DNA of 60,000 nt from Symsagittifera roscoffensis (taxonomy: Eukaryota; Xenacoelomorpha; Acoela; Convolutidae). The stretch spans positions 7,846,386 through 7,906,385 of the forward strand of contig NC_087063.1 in NCBI RefSeq assembly GCF_963678635.1, given 5' to 3'. Below are positions 21,573 to 32,744 of the stretch, piece after piece (positions within the stretch are counted from its first letter, which is position 1; every line of letters begins with the position of its first letter). A program made the translations under genes and the position numbers. The notes below the pieces were generated by a model. The model ran no database searches, was not told the origin of the DNA, and saw only the letters and a program-made list of their open reading frames with translations.

Positions 21573-22061
21573 TTCACCGGTGATATGTTGTGAGGAGGGA
21601 AGGGAACGTGACGAACAGCATTAGACGACGACGACCAGACGGACCAGATGTTTACAACTGGTGTGGGTAAAGAAAAATGAACGACGGAGTTTCTCCACCG
21701 CGGTCCGATACGCCCAAGAAAAAACGGGAACTAGGCCAGCCAGTTACGCCCATGGTTCGATTGGGGACGATTCGTTCGGCGTGCAAATCTATCTGCCCAT
21801 GATGATTCGCGAAACCATGCTGTTTGACGAGACGATTACTTCGAGGAATACCGAAGCGAGCGGTTCGACCAGTACGACACTGATGGGAAGATGTGTCTGT
21901 AAGAAGTGAAGGATGGCCCCATTCATTAGACCGAGATTGGAGAGAGTTGCCTCTGTGAAGGACACAAATGTGTAATGGGAGAGTGTACTCGTGAGTAGAT
22001 GAGGAGAGAACGGTCTTTGTGTATAAACTGTAACCTTTTTTTTGAGTGAATTTATAGTTAG
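21573..22061 (+). repeat. 0.45-kb repeat, copy 2
   Basis: Second copy of 17787-18239, with about 36 extra bp (around 21750-21785). On the plus strand it keeps an open frame (21661-21909) ending LMGRCVCKK. It stops abruptly at 22061, where a minus-strand RNase H remnant of another family begins: a nested or rearranged junction. Confidence 0.85.
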
Positions 22062-22990
22062 AAAATTTCAGTTGTGCCGTGTTGAAAAACTTAGAACCAA
22101 AAGAAATTGGTGCATTCGTTTTTTTGTTCTGATTAGGGTCATAATAATTTGTAGAGTAATCTTCAATCATCAGGACAAATCCCGTTTAATGATAGCTTGC
22201 GCCTCTGAGAATTACGTTCTCTAAATCTGGTTTGGCGATCGAAATGTTTCTTCAGTTGCTTTTGTTAGGTTCTTATTTACAGTTGCTAATGCTTTGTAAT
22301 GTGTGTGATCAGTGATTATTTCTGTCTCTTTTTTGAGAAGTATGTAAAATGACAAAAATTTTTCATTTAGATTTGGGATGAATTTTCGGAAAATTTTATA
22401 AATTTCTAGAATTGATTTCATCTGTTTCATGGTTTTTGGCGTTGTCACTTTTGTCAAGAACTTCGTAATTTTTTCTTTTTCAGGGGGTAACACCTTGTGA
22501 AGATATCATGTTTCCCAAAATTTCAATTTCTGGAAGACCAATTTGGCTTTTTTCGGGTGACAGTTTCAGTCCTGATTTACGGAAACATTGGAAAATCTTT
22601 TCAAGACTTGCTGTGAGTTCAATAACGCTGTTTGTTGAAATTTCTAAGTCATCCATATATTGGGTGCAAATGTCTGCGGCTAAAAACGGATCTAGATACG
22701 GGCGAAAGAATGAACTAAAGCCTGTGACAGACTCACTCAGTCCTTGAGCTAAGCATTTACACGCGTATGTACGCGACGCAAAATTGAGAGCGAGAAGCTA
22801 GACCGAAAGGTCGACAGCTATCTGAACGCAATGGTGCACTTGGGAACAATCTAACGTACCGAACAGTTTTTCGCCCGCAAAAAAGGTTAACTGAATCAGA
22901 GGTGTTTTAATTTGGAAAATTCGAATTTTGATATTTGTGGAAAGGCAGATGGTTGATGCGCCTACGATCAATTAAGAGCCTAAGATTGCC
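22062..22990 (-). pseudogene. LTR-retrotransposon reverse transcriptase/RNase H remnant, copy 2
   Basis: Minus strand. RT palm at 22501-22880 with an intact YMDD box at 22649-22660 (context CTQYMDDLEI). The connection region is at 22221-22493 (KFLTKVTTPKTMKQMKS, then IFRKFIPNLNEKFL, and TDHTHYKALATVN). RNase H N-terminal region is at 22062-22170 (FGSKFFNTAQLKF). Same family as 11041-11985. Stops occur in the palm (for example within the segment at 22740-22830). RNase H is cut off at 22061 by the 0.45-kb repeat. The gag-protease units at 23.15-30.25 kb lie upstream on the same strand and are its likely N-terminal half. Confidence 0.8.
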
Positions 22991-23149
22991 GCTTTTTTAC
23001 GCTGAACGAAAATTGGGCTACTATAACGCGATTTTGAGAAAGTCGTTAAAAGGTTATAGTATTGAATGAGTGCTAATTCAACTTGCAATTCATCTCGTAC
23101 AAGAACATGTGTAGGCGGGCTCTGTGAGTATACAGGTCGCGAATTTTCA

Positions 23150-25150
23150 GAAGTAAGTTTGAATTATATTCGGTATTATATCCTACATCAAATCACTGTT
23201 TGATATTAGAAGTTCTTGTAACTCTTTTTTCTCCGAATCCGAGAATTGGGATTTTTCTCCAGGAAATTGTTTTAGAAACCAATCAATGCCTGCTGGGTTT
23301 ATTTTTTCGCCGTTTGTTTTCAAGCTCCTTAAAGTGTTTCAGGTTATCAAAAATTGGTAGCTAGATTTTGGACATACTGACAGCGGGGATTGCGTGCGTA
23401 TCGGAAGGAACCTGAGTGTGGAGAGACTATGTCCTGGTTTTGGGGGTTGGGAGGAACCTTCCAAATCGGAGTTTGCCACTAGTTGGTTTACTCTAAGGAG
23501 AAAAATTTCTGAATTGTAAAATTTTGCTAGGGAAACCATTTTTGGACCCAACGAGGCTTACGTCTGGCAATAGCGCGGCGAGATCAAATTAAACGTTGCG
23601 TTTTGCGTATTTTGGGAAATAGATATTGGGGTTGTCGTGAGGTTTAAGAACGCATACTATGACTGTTTTTCGAGCATCGACAGTTGTGATCGAGGACATG
23701 ACGCAAAGATCCGTTTGTTGCTCAAATCGCTGATAGGGATCTACTATATTTGTACATCTCGAATTTTGTCAGTGTCGGTGTCTAGACTACACTCCAAAGT
23801 CTGCTGTTGTCGCTGATAAATAGTGAAATTGTTGGCGCTTTGCAGAAGAAAAAAGTTTTTGGGAGTTTTTTTTGTTTATCATTATTGTGAATCATGTTTA
23901 ATTGAAGTGTGAGTTCAGGTAGTCGCAAAAGACTTTTTGAAGGCGAAGTTTCAAAGTCGTATGTCTTGAAAATTGAATTTTCCGAGATGATAATGTTCTT
24001 TTGTGGCATCACAATAAACGTTTCTGTGGTTTTTTAAGATCCAATTTTAATAATATTTTAAATTAATACTGAATTCGAACTGCCTCGCCAAAAGCAAGTT
24101 TGACCAAAGTAAAAATACTTTGTTCTACATCGTCAATAAAATCTTCTGTCTTCATTTACACAAATCATTAGGCATAGCGCTATTACATGCTCCGGTGTCT
24201 ATTAGTGCCTTGCGTTTAAGTTCAGGTGAAAAACAGATTGGCACATAACACAAACCATCCCCTTCAAGAGGAAAAATTGCGCAAAATTCATTTTTAGACG
24301 GGCTCCTTTCTGCAATTATATTATTTTCGTATTTCGCTTTAAGTTTTTTTTCTATGGAATTTAGCAGTATTATGATCTTTTTTCCGCTTCCTTTAGTTGT
24401 CTGTATAGTACTTGTCAGTATTATTTTTTATAATATTAGTTTCTGTGTGGCGTGGCGTGTTTTGTTTTTTGGCTCTAAATTATAGGGAATTTGGCCTCTG
24501 CGTTGTGGCGGATCGGCGGGTAAAGGACAAAATTTTTCGATATGGCACATTGTTCCACAACGGTGACATATTCTCATGCTCATCGGAACACGGAGTCTGA
24601 GGTGGCTGCAGCGTTGGCAAACTGCGGCATCGTAAAATTCGGGGGACTCTGGTTCGAAACGTAAGTTTGTTGACCCCTGACATCAATTCCGGAGGGATTC
24701 TGCATCCTTGGGTTTAAGTGGTCAGCATTCGGAATCTGGTAGTACTACCAATGATTGGGGAATACCCCTGTTGCGGGTATTTCCATAAATTTGGCGGTCG
24801 TGGTCCTCCAATCAACACTGTATTGATTCTTCGGCGAAGTGTTTCTGTTTTCGTTGAAGTTTCCAGAAGGATGTTGTCGCTGGTTTCTCTCTTTCTGATG
24901 CTCGAAGAATCGTTTCGACATTTCATTCATTTGTTCCTGCGTTTTGTTAATTTTTGACAGGGCGCTTACCATATTCTCAGTAACATCTGGCTGGACTTCG
25001 TTAAGAAAGTCTCGTGTAATATCATCCGCTGGGCACATGCTGTTAAATGTCTGCAGGTGACTTGCGAGTGCACGCAGATCGTTCACTGTTGCTTTTGCAG
25101 GTTGTACTAAGAGTTTTATCCGAATCCAGTTTGGCATCACTCGCTTGAAT
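23150..25150 (-). pseudogene. Gag-protease unit A1
   Basis: The most complete unit. Minus strand in order: capsid C-terminal region 24745-25140 (131 codons; VNDLRALASHLQTFNS, then KINKTQEQMNEMSKRFFEH); CCHC knuckle at about 24527-24568 (CHRCGTMCHIEKFC); protease catalytic D-T-G-A at 24188-24199 (ALIDTGACNSAMPND); post-protease linker 23782-24012 (LRLPELTLQLNMIHN); and the run toward RT at 23339-23551. Frames change between each block and in-frame stops occur (for example in the sequence after the protease box), so it is not functional. DTGA plus Ala-Met-Pro is typical of retroelement aspartic proteases. Confidence 0.75.
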
Positions 25151-26640
25151 GTTTCGGTGTTATATCCTACATCAAATCACTGCTTGATATTAGAAGTTCT
25201 TCTAACTCTTTTTTCTCCGAATCCGAGAATTGCGATTTTTCTCAAGTAAGTTTTTTTAGAAACCAATCAATGCCTGCTGGGTTTTCTTCTGCCGTTTGTT
25301 TTCAAGCTCCTCAAAGTGTTTCAGGTAATCAAAAGTTGGTAGCTAGATTTTCGACATATTAGGAGGGGGATTGCGTGCGTATCGAGCGTAGGGAACCAAA
25401 GTGTGGAGAAACTAGATTCTAGTTTTGGGTTTGGGAGGGACCATCAAAATCGGAGTTTGCCACAAGTTGATTTATTTTAAGGAGAAAATTTTCTGAATTA
25501 AAAATATTTGCTAGGGAAACCATTTTTGGACCCAACGAGGATTACGTCTGGCAAAAACGCGGTGAGATCAAATTAAACGTTGCGATTTGCGCATTTTGGG
25601 AAATAGATATTGGGGTTGTCGTGAGGGTTAAGAACGCATTTTATGGCTGTTTTTCGAGCATCGACAGTTGTGATCGTTGACATGACGCAAAGGCAGGTTT
25701 GTTGCTCAAATCGCTGATAGGGATCTACTAGGCGTCGTACATCTCGAATTTTGTCAGTGTCGGTGTCTAGAATACACTCCAAAGTCTGCTGTTGTCGCTG
25801 ATAAAAAGTGGAATGTTTGGCGCTTAGCAGAAGAAAAATGTTTTTGGGCGTGAAGAGTTTTTTCTGTTTATCATTATTGTGAATCATGTTCAAGTGAAGT
25901 GTGAGTTCAGGTAGTCGCAAAAGACCTTCTGAGATAATAATGTTCTTTTGTGGCATCACAATAAACGTTTCTGTAGTTTTTTAAGATCCAATTTTAATAA
26001 TATTTTAATTTATTACTGAATTTAAACTGCCTCGCCAAAAGCAAGTTTGACCGAAGTAAAATTATTTTGTTCTACATCGTCAATAAAATCTTCTGTCTTC
26101 ATTTTTTCACACAAATCATTAGGCATATCGCTATTACATGCTCCGATGTCTGTTAGTGCCTTGCGTTTAAGTTTAGGTAAAAAACAGATTGGCACATAAC
26201 ACAAAACATTCCCTTCAAGAGGAACAATTGCGCAAAATTCATTTTTAGACGGACTTTTTTCCGCAGTTATATTATTTTCGTATTTCACTTTAAAATGTTT
26301 CCTATGGAATTTAGTAGTATTATGATCTATTTTCCGCTTCCTTAAGTTGTCTGTGTAGTATTTATCAGTCTTATTATTTATTTTATTAGTTTCTGTGTGG
26401 CGTGGCGTGTTTTGTTTTTTGGCTCTAAATTATAGGGAATTTGGCCTCCGCGTTGCGGCGGATCGGCGGGTAAAAGGCAAAATTTTTGGATATGGCACAT
26501 TGTTCCACAACGGTGACATGTTCTCATGCTCATCGGAACACGGGGGCTGAGGTTGCTGCAGCATTGGGAAACTGCAGCATCGTAAAATTCGGGGGATTCT
26601 GGTTCGAAAAGTGGGTTTGTTGACCCCTGACAAAAGTTGG
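25151..26640 (-). pseudogene. Gag-protease unit B1 (capsid region deleted)
   Basis: Contains knuckle CHRCGTMCHIQKFC within an open 93-codon frame (26378-26659), protease-containing frame 26022-26288 with ALTDIGACNSDMP (catalytic Thr replaced by Ile), and linker frame 25573-25959 (LRLPELTLHLNMIHN; LECILDTDTDKIRDVRRLVD). The capsid segment present in A1 is missing: sequence jumps from the knuckle region to the next unit at about 26634-26672, where the word ttggtagctag is repeated at the joint. Confidence 0.75.
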
Positions 26641-28405
26641 TAGCTAGAAAGGTTATCAAAAAATGGTAGCTAGATTTTCGAAAAATTAGGAGGGGGATTG
26701 CGTGCGTATCGAGCGTAGGGAACCAAAGTGTGGAGAAACTAAAACCTGGTTTTGGGTTTGAGAGGGACCATCAAAATCGGAGTTTGCCACAAGTTGGTTT
26801 ATTTTAAGGAGAAAACTTTCTGAATTGTAAAATTTTGCTAGAGAAACCATTTTTGGACCCAACAAGGTTTACGTCTGGCAAAAGCGCGGTGAGATCAAAT
26901 TCAACGTTGCGATTTGCATTTTTTTGAGCATCGACAGTTGTGATCGTTGACATGACGCAAAGACCGGTTTGTTGCTCAAATCGCTGATAGGGATCTACTA
27001 GGCGTCGTACATCTCGAATTTTGTCAGTTTCGGTGTCTAGAATACACTCCAAAGTCTGCTGTTGTCGCTGATAAATATAGGAATGTTTGGCGCTTAGCAG
27101 AAGAAAAATGTTTTTGGGAGTGAAGAGTTTTTTCTGTTTATCATTATTGTGAATCATGTTCAAGTGAAGTGTGAGTTCAGGTAGTCGGAAAAGACCTTTT
27201 GAAGGCAAAATTTCAAAGTCGTATGTCTTGAAAAATGAATTTCCTGAGATAATAATGTTCTTTTGTGGCATCACAAAAAACGTCTCTGTGGTTTTTTAAG
27301 ATCCAATTTCAATAATATTTTAACTTAATTTTGAATTGGAACTGCCTCGCCAAAAGTAAGTTTGACCGAAGTAAAATTACTTTGTTCTACATTGTCAATA
27401 AACTCTTCTGTCTTCATTTTCTTACACAAATCATTAGGCATAGCGCTATTTCATGCTCCGGTGTCTATTAGTGCCTTGCGTTTAAGTTTAGGTGAAAAAC
27501 AGATTGGCACATAACACAAACCATCCCCTTCAAGAGGAACAATTGCGCAAAATTCATTTTTAGACGGGCTCCTTTCTGCAATTATTTTATTTTCGTATTT
27601 CACTTTAAGTTCTTTTCTATGGAATTTAGCAGTATTATGATCTATTTTCCGCTTCCTTTAGTTGTCTGTATAGTACTTGTCAGTATTGTTTTTTCTAATA
27701 TTAGTTTTTGTGTGGCGTGGCGTGTTTTGTTTTTTGGCTTTAAATTATAGGGAATTTGGCCTCCGCGTTGCGGCGGATCGGCGGGTAAAAGACAAAATTT
27801 TTGGATTGGCACATTGTTCCACAACGGTGACATATTGTCATGCTCATCGGAACACCTGGCTGAGGTTGCTGCAGCATTGGGAAACTGCGGCCTCGTAAAA
27901 TTCGGGGGACTCTGGTTCGAAAAGTGGGTTTGTTGACCCCTGACATCAATTCCTGAGGGATTCTGCATCCTTGGGTTTAAGTGGCCAGCATTCGGCATCT
28001 GGTAGTACTACCAATGATTGGGGAATACCCCTGTTGCGGGTATTCCATAAATTTGGCGGTTTTGGTCCTCCAATCAACACTGTATTGATTCTTCGGCGAA
28101 GTGTTTCTGTTTTCGTTGAAGTTTCCAGATGGATGTTGTCGCTGGTTTCTCTCTTTCTGATGCTCGAAGAATCGTTTCGACTTTTCATACATTTGTTACT
28201 GCGTTCTGTTAATTTTTGACAGGGCGCTTACCATATTCTCGGTAACATCTGGCTGGACTTCGTTAAGAAAGTCTTGTGTAATATCATCCGCTGAGCACAT
28301 GCTGTTAAATGTCAGCAGTTGACTTGCGAGTGTACGCAGATCGCTCACTCTTGTTTTTGCAGGTTGTTCTCAGAGTTTTATTCGAATCCATTTTGGCATC
28401 AATCG
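26641..28405 (-). pseudogene. Gag-protease unit A2
   Basis: Resembles A1. Minus strand: capsid end 27977-28192 (MYEKSKRFFEHQKERN), knuckle region 27642-27998 with a small deletion that removes the central His of the CCHC motif, protease with D-T-G-A near 27456-27467, and linker 26804-27274 (156 codons, LLPDVNLVGSKNGF at its end). The part nearest RT found in A1 and B2 is missing at its low-coordinate end. Broken by frame changes. Confidence 0.75.
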
Positions 28406-30250
28406 TTTGAATAAGTTTTGGTGTTATATACTACGTCAAATCACTGCTTGATATTAGAAGTTTTTCTAACTCTTTTTTCTCCGAAACCGAGAATTGCGAT
28501 TTTTCTCAAGGAAATTTTTTTAGAAACCAATCAATGCCTGCTGGGTTTTCTTTTGACATTTGTTTTCAAGCTCCTTAAAGTGTTTCAGGTTATCAAAAGC
28601 TGGAAGCTAGATTTTCGACATATTAGGAGGGGGATCGCGAGCGTATCGAGCGTAGGGAACCAAAGTGTGGAGAAACTAGAACCTGGTTTTGGGTTTGGGA
28701 GGGACCATCTGGTTTGGGAGGGACCATCAAAATCGGAGTTTGCCACAAGTTGGTTTATTTAAAGGAGAAAACTTTCTGAATTATAAAATTTTGCTAGAGA
28801 AACCATTTTTGGACCCAACAAGGTTTACGTCTGGCAAAAGCGCGGTGAGATCAAATTAAACGTTGCGATTTGCGCATTTTGGGAAACAGATATTGGGGTT
28901 GTCGTGAGGGTTAAGAACGCATTTTATGGCTGTTTTTCGAGCATCGACAGTTGTGATCGTTGACAAGACGCAAAGACCGGTTTGTTGCTCAAATCGCTGA
29001 TAGGGATCTACTAGGCGTCGTACATCTCAAATTTTGTCATTATTGGTGTCTAGAATACGCTCCAAAGTCTGCTTTTGTCGCTGATAAATAGTAGAAAGTT
29101 TGGCGCTTAGCAGAAGAAAAATGTTTTTGGGAGTGAAGAGTTTTTTCTGTTTATCATTATTGTGAATCATGTTCAAGTGAAGTGTGAGTTCAGATAGTCG
29201 CAAAAGACCTTTTGAAGGCAAAATTTCAAAGTCGTATGTCTTGAAAATGAATTTCCCGAGATAATAATGTTCTTTTGTGGCATCACAATAAACGTTTCTG
29301 TAGTTCTTTAAGATCCAATTTTAATAATATTTTAACTTAATATTGAATTCGAACTACCTCGCCAAAAGCAAGTTTGACCGAAGTAAAATTATTTTGTTCT
29401 ACATCGTTAATAAAATCTTCTGTCTTAATTTTTTCACACAAATCATTAGGCATATCGCTATTACATGCTCCGATGTCTGTTAGTGCCTTGCGTTTAAGTT
29501 TAGGTGAAAAATAGATTGGCACATAACACAAAACATTCCCCTCAAGAGGAACAATTGCACAAAATTCATTTTTAGACGGACTTTTTTCTGCAGTTATATT
29601 ATTTTTGTATTTCACTTTAAAATTTTTAATATGGAATTTAGTAGTATTATGATCTATTTTCCGCTTCCTTAAGTTGTCTGTGTAGTATTTATCAGTCTTA
29701 TTATTTATTTTATTAGTTTCTGTGTGGCGTGGCGTGTTTTGTTTTTTGGCTCTAAATTATAGGGAATTTGGCCTCCGCGTTGCGGCGGATCAGCGGGTAA
29801 AAGACAAAATTTTTGGATATGGCACATTGTTCTACAATGGTGACAAATTGTCATGCTCATCGGAACACGGGGGCTGAGGTTGCTGCAGCATTGGGAAACT
29901 GCAGCATCGTAAAATTCGGGGGATTCTGGTTCGAAAAGTGGGTTTGTTGACCCCTGACATCAATTCCTGAGAGATTCTGCATCCTTGGGTTTAAGTGGCC
30001 AACATTCGGCATCTGGTAGTACTACCAATGATTGGCGAATACTCCTTTTGCGGGTTTTTTCATAAATTTGGCGGTCTTGGTCCTCTTGGTCTTCAATCAC
30101 CACTGTATTGATTCTTCGGCGAAATAATTTTGTTTTAGTTCAATTTTCCAGAAGGATGTTGTCGCTGTTTCCTCTCCTTCTGATGCTCGATCGAAGAATC
30201 GTTTCGACATTTCATTCATTTGTTCCTGCGTTCTGTTCATTTCTTTCTGC
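28406..30250 (-). pseudogene. Gag-protease unit B2
   Basis: Resembles B1: protease frame 29337-29615 with ALTDIGACNSDMP, knuckle region about 29790-29860 and linker 29027-29221. Unlike B1 it retains a capsid fragment (30097-30250; EQMNEMSKRFF) containing a short insertion, then ends at unrelated sequence near 30250. An 18-bp direct duplication (ggtttgggagggaccatc, about 28691-28728) lies at its low-coordinate part. Confidence 0.75.
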
Positions 30251-30636
30251 GGACCAACTAGGGAAAAATGAATTAGTTTTTTGGTGAATATTATTTTATT
30301 CATAGCTTTAGAGAAGCTAGAATATAACCGACTGTACTTGATAAGATAGCTACCCAAACTGTTGTTTCTTCACATGTTGTGGATAACATAATTCGAACGA
30401 CTGCACATACTGGCATCAAAACTATAACAAAGAATTGGCACAAAAGAACTAAAAGAGATCTTTTACATGTACGTACAAACAATTTTCATGATTTTCGTTC
30501 ATGATTTTCTACATCTAAAACATAATTTCCTAGTATGGTTTTGATTTTGATCGACCATCTTAACTCTAAAAAGAAAAAATTGACAATAAAAATTAATTGA
30601 AGTATGATTATGGTAGTACATTAAGATTATTATGAT
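30251..30636. other. Boundary between retroelement array and polymerase locus
   Basis: No gene seen. AT-rich, with short open frames only. The array similarity ends near 30250 and the minus-strand exonuclease-like gene ends at 30637, so one end of the putative DNA element should lie here. I see no obvious terminal inverted repeat. Confidence 0.3.
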
Positions 30637-31081
30637 TTACAATTTGTTAAAAAAACATCGAGTCCAAGTTCCGTATGCAAATGCTTTCCTTTCTGCACAT
30701 TGAAGAGTTTTTGCATGACGAAGTGGGTAGTTGCTACACCTCCAATCATATTCTTCATCTTTGAATATCAAAAACGGAACTTTTGGGCGAGCGTAGTCAT
30801 CCAAATTAATAATCTTTGTTTCCAAAAATTCTGACAGAATCTTATATTTTTTGATAAACGTTTGCAGAAAAATTCCTTTTCTGTGGCTTTTAGATCTTTC
30901 AATATTTTTTCAATTTCAATATATTTTTGTAACCACTGCTCCAATTGATTCCATAAAAATGCTTTGTGCACCAAGAACATTGGGAGGTTGGTTTGAATTT
31001 TTTGGGAGGAAGAAAGGAATATCCTACAGTTTTCACTATATTGTTTCCAATACATTCAATGTCCAAAACAACCAGACTCAT
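30637..31081 (-). pseudogene. DEDD-type exonuclease-like gene, decayed
   Basis: Starts at ATG 31079-31081 (MSLVVLDIECIGNNIVKTVG), whose D-I-E fits the ExoI motif of DnaQ-like 3'-5' exonucleases. It continues with FLPPKKFK and CSWCTKHFYGINWSSG (31081-30899). A frameshift then leads to IEKILKDLKATEKEFFCK (30768-30900) and another to IINLDDYARPKVPFLIFKDE and HAKTLQCAERKAFAYGTW (30637-30825). About 150 residues in all. The C-terminal CAERK-AFAYGTW part contains no obvious ExoIII signature, so the exonuclease label is tentative. It begins 4 bases after the stop of the gene at 31086-31894, a compact arrangement unlike host genes. Confidence 0.45.
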
Positions 31082-31085
31082 TCTG

Positions 31086-31894
31086 TTAGCTGTTTTCTCT
31101 GGAGTTTTTTTGGTTAAAATGATTAACAATCAAACAATGCATATACTGATGAAGCAAATATTTTAACATATAAGCAGAAAAATAATCCAGTCACGTCACC
31201 AAGAAAGCAACATAACAATACCCAGGTCCTTTTTTCATAGTAGATTTCACAGTTCCAGCAGAGTCATGTGGAATTGCATGTAACATAAAGATTATGGAGT
31301 TTGCAAAAAAATAATCCATACAGGAATTTCAGTATCCAATTAGAACTCCAAAAGGAAATTTTTGGTCCATTTCGTTCAAATTTATGTCCGGGTCTAAAAC
31401 AAAACATGTACAAAGAAATAAGTTTTTTCTTTTCCTATTTGAAGGAAATTCTTGCTTTATAATCTCAAAAATTCTTAAAATTTCTTTCAATTTCTGTACG
31501 TTCATTTTCTACAGTGCATTCGTCAGTAATGATGCAAGATTTTTTTTATGTCTCTACAAAACCTAGTAATGAAGGATGTATATCGATTAACTTATCATAA
31601 TCTTCTCTTTGTTGTTGTAAAGATGATTATTTTTCCATTGATTTCCATTTCTACGATATTCTATAAGTTCTGTTTTTTGTTATCTGATCTGTATCCTTTG
31701 TGAATTTTCCTTCTACCATTATGTAGAGTTCACTCAAAATGAGATATTTGTGAGTCTACGTCCAAATTCTGCAAGTTTGGTAAATTTTGTGATTCTTTAA
31801 TTGTTAGAGAAATTTTTTGGGACTTTTCTTCAAGAAAAACATGTAAAAGTCCAAATTTATTGAAATTTCTTGAAAAACCAAAATTGCAGCTCAT
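31086..31894 (-). pseudogene. Decayed unidentified gene upstream of the exonuclease-like gene
   Basis: Begins at ATG 31892-31894 (MSCNFGFSRNFNKFGLLHV) and can be followed on the minus strand through frame changes and in-frame stops to TAA at 31086-31088. Readable blocks are LLHVFLEEKSQKISLTIKE, TELIEYRRNGNQWKNN, DIHPSLLGFVET, FPFGVLIGY, IIFMLHAIPHDSAGTVK and KKGPGYCYVAF. Three of the in-frame stops are TGA. I recognise no family. It is more than 230 codons long. Position, strand and 4-bp spacing tie it to the next gene. Confidence 0.45.
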
Positions 31895-31970
31895 ACTGCT
31901 CAACTCAAATACTAAAAGAAAAAAGATTTTGAGGATAAATAAATAAATTACAAGACAAAAATCATAAATA

Positions 31971-32545
31971 TTACAACTTATTGTATATTACAGTCCTCAA
32001 CAAACATAAAGTCTCCCAAAATTGGGACCGTTCTTTGAAATTGTTCAATTTATAGTTGACATAGGCAACTTGTTTCCTTGCTTCATTCTCTTTTGTGGTG
32101 AACAGTCGACTCTGAATGTCGGGAGTTTTGTTAACATTGTACTTCTTGATCGTGACACAAACTTGAAATCTATAGTAAGTTGCTATGTCATACACTTTGT
32201 TGCTGTTGGCAAGCTCCTGATCCATAGTTGACTCCTTGTCAGAAGTGAGATCCAATATAGGAACGAGTCCAAGGTTTTCAGCATCGTCAATAACAGTATT
32301 TCTAATTGTCGAGACTGCTTCTCCTTCTTTTTCACTAAGATAGACTTGCTGTCTTTTCTCGAGTTGTTCCAACTCATTTTTATTGAATACTTGAAAGCAG
32401 GATTCAAAATAAATTTTCCCCTTGTAGGATTTTTGGGACCTAGCTTCCCCTTGTAGGATTTTTGGGATCTTTTTTGATTTTTTGAGAATTCAATGTATGG
32501 GACTAGTGTCTTTTCTTGAGGAAATTTTTCAATAGGAGAATAGAT
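31971..32545 (-). pseudogene. Unidentified minus-strand gene, one frameshift
   Basis: 31971-32372 is open for 133 codons (EKRQQVYLSEKEGEAVSTI, then KVYDIATYYRFQVCVTIKK and FWETLCLLRTVIYNKL). Upstream in another frame 32373-32530 is open and Lys-rich (VPYIEFSKNQKRSQ and KLGPKNPTRGKFILNP), so one frameshift near 32330-32390 likely splits it. The true start is unclear. A 29-bp repeat (ttccccttgtaggatttttgg at 32416 and 32445) lies in the N-terminal part. No known domain. It is 76 bp upstream of the gene starting at 31894. Confidence 0.45.
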
Positions 32546-32744
32546 TGATCAGATGACGAGAAATGAGAGAAAAAATTCTGATATTAAATGAAAATGGAAG
32601 TATTCAATATGAGTCATTCAATTAACCATAAAAGGAAATAGAACTGTAATTGGAATTTTTGAGTGACGTTTCCAGATATGGGATTGTGTAAGTGTTAGTG
32701 TTCCTATATTAGTCCACAATTCTCAGCAAAAATTATTGTTCCAG

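Larger units (their letters stand above)
23150..30250 (-). repeat. Higher-order tandem array of a gag-protease fragment (A-B-A'-B')
   Basis: Four head-to-tail units of about 2 kb, two of them shortened. The shared landmark tgtggcgtggcgtgttttg falls at about 24444, 26398, 27713 and 29724. Units 1 and 3 share one variant (protease box D-T-G-A; ctttagttgtctgtatagta). Units 2 and 4 share another (D-I-G-A; cttaagttgtctgtgtagta). So a two-unit block was duplicated. Each unit reads, on the minus strand, capsid end, zinc knuckle, protease, then linker toward RT. Confidence 0.85.

Noticed and set aside
31086-31894. TGA stops at apparently conserved positions, suggesting a code where TGA means Trp
   Set aside because: TAA and TAG stops and frameshifts occur in the same genes, TGA in the polymerase also replaces positions unlikely to be Trp, and the JmjC gene uses TGG normally. 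Decay explains it.
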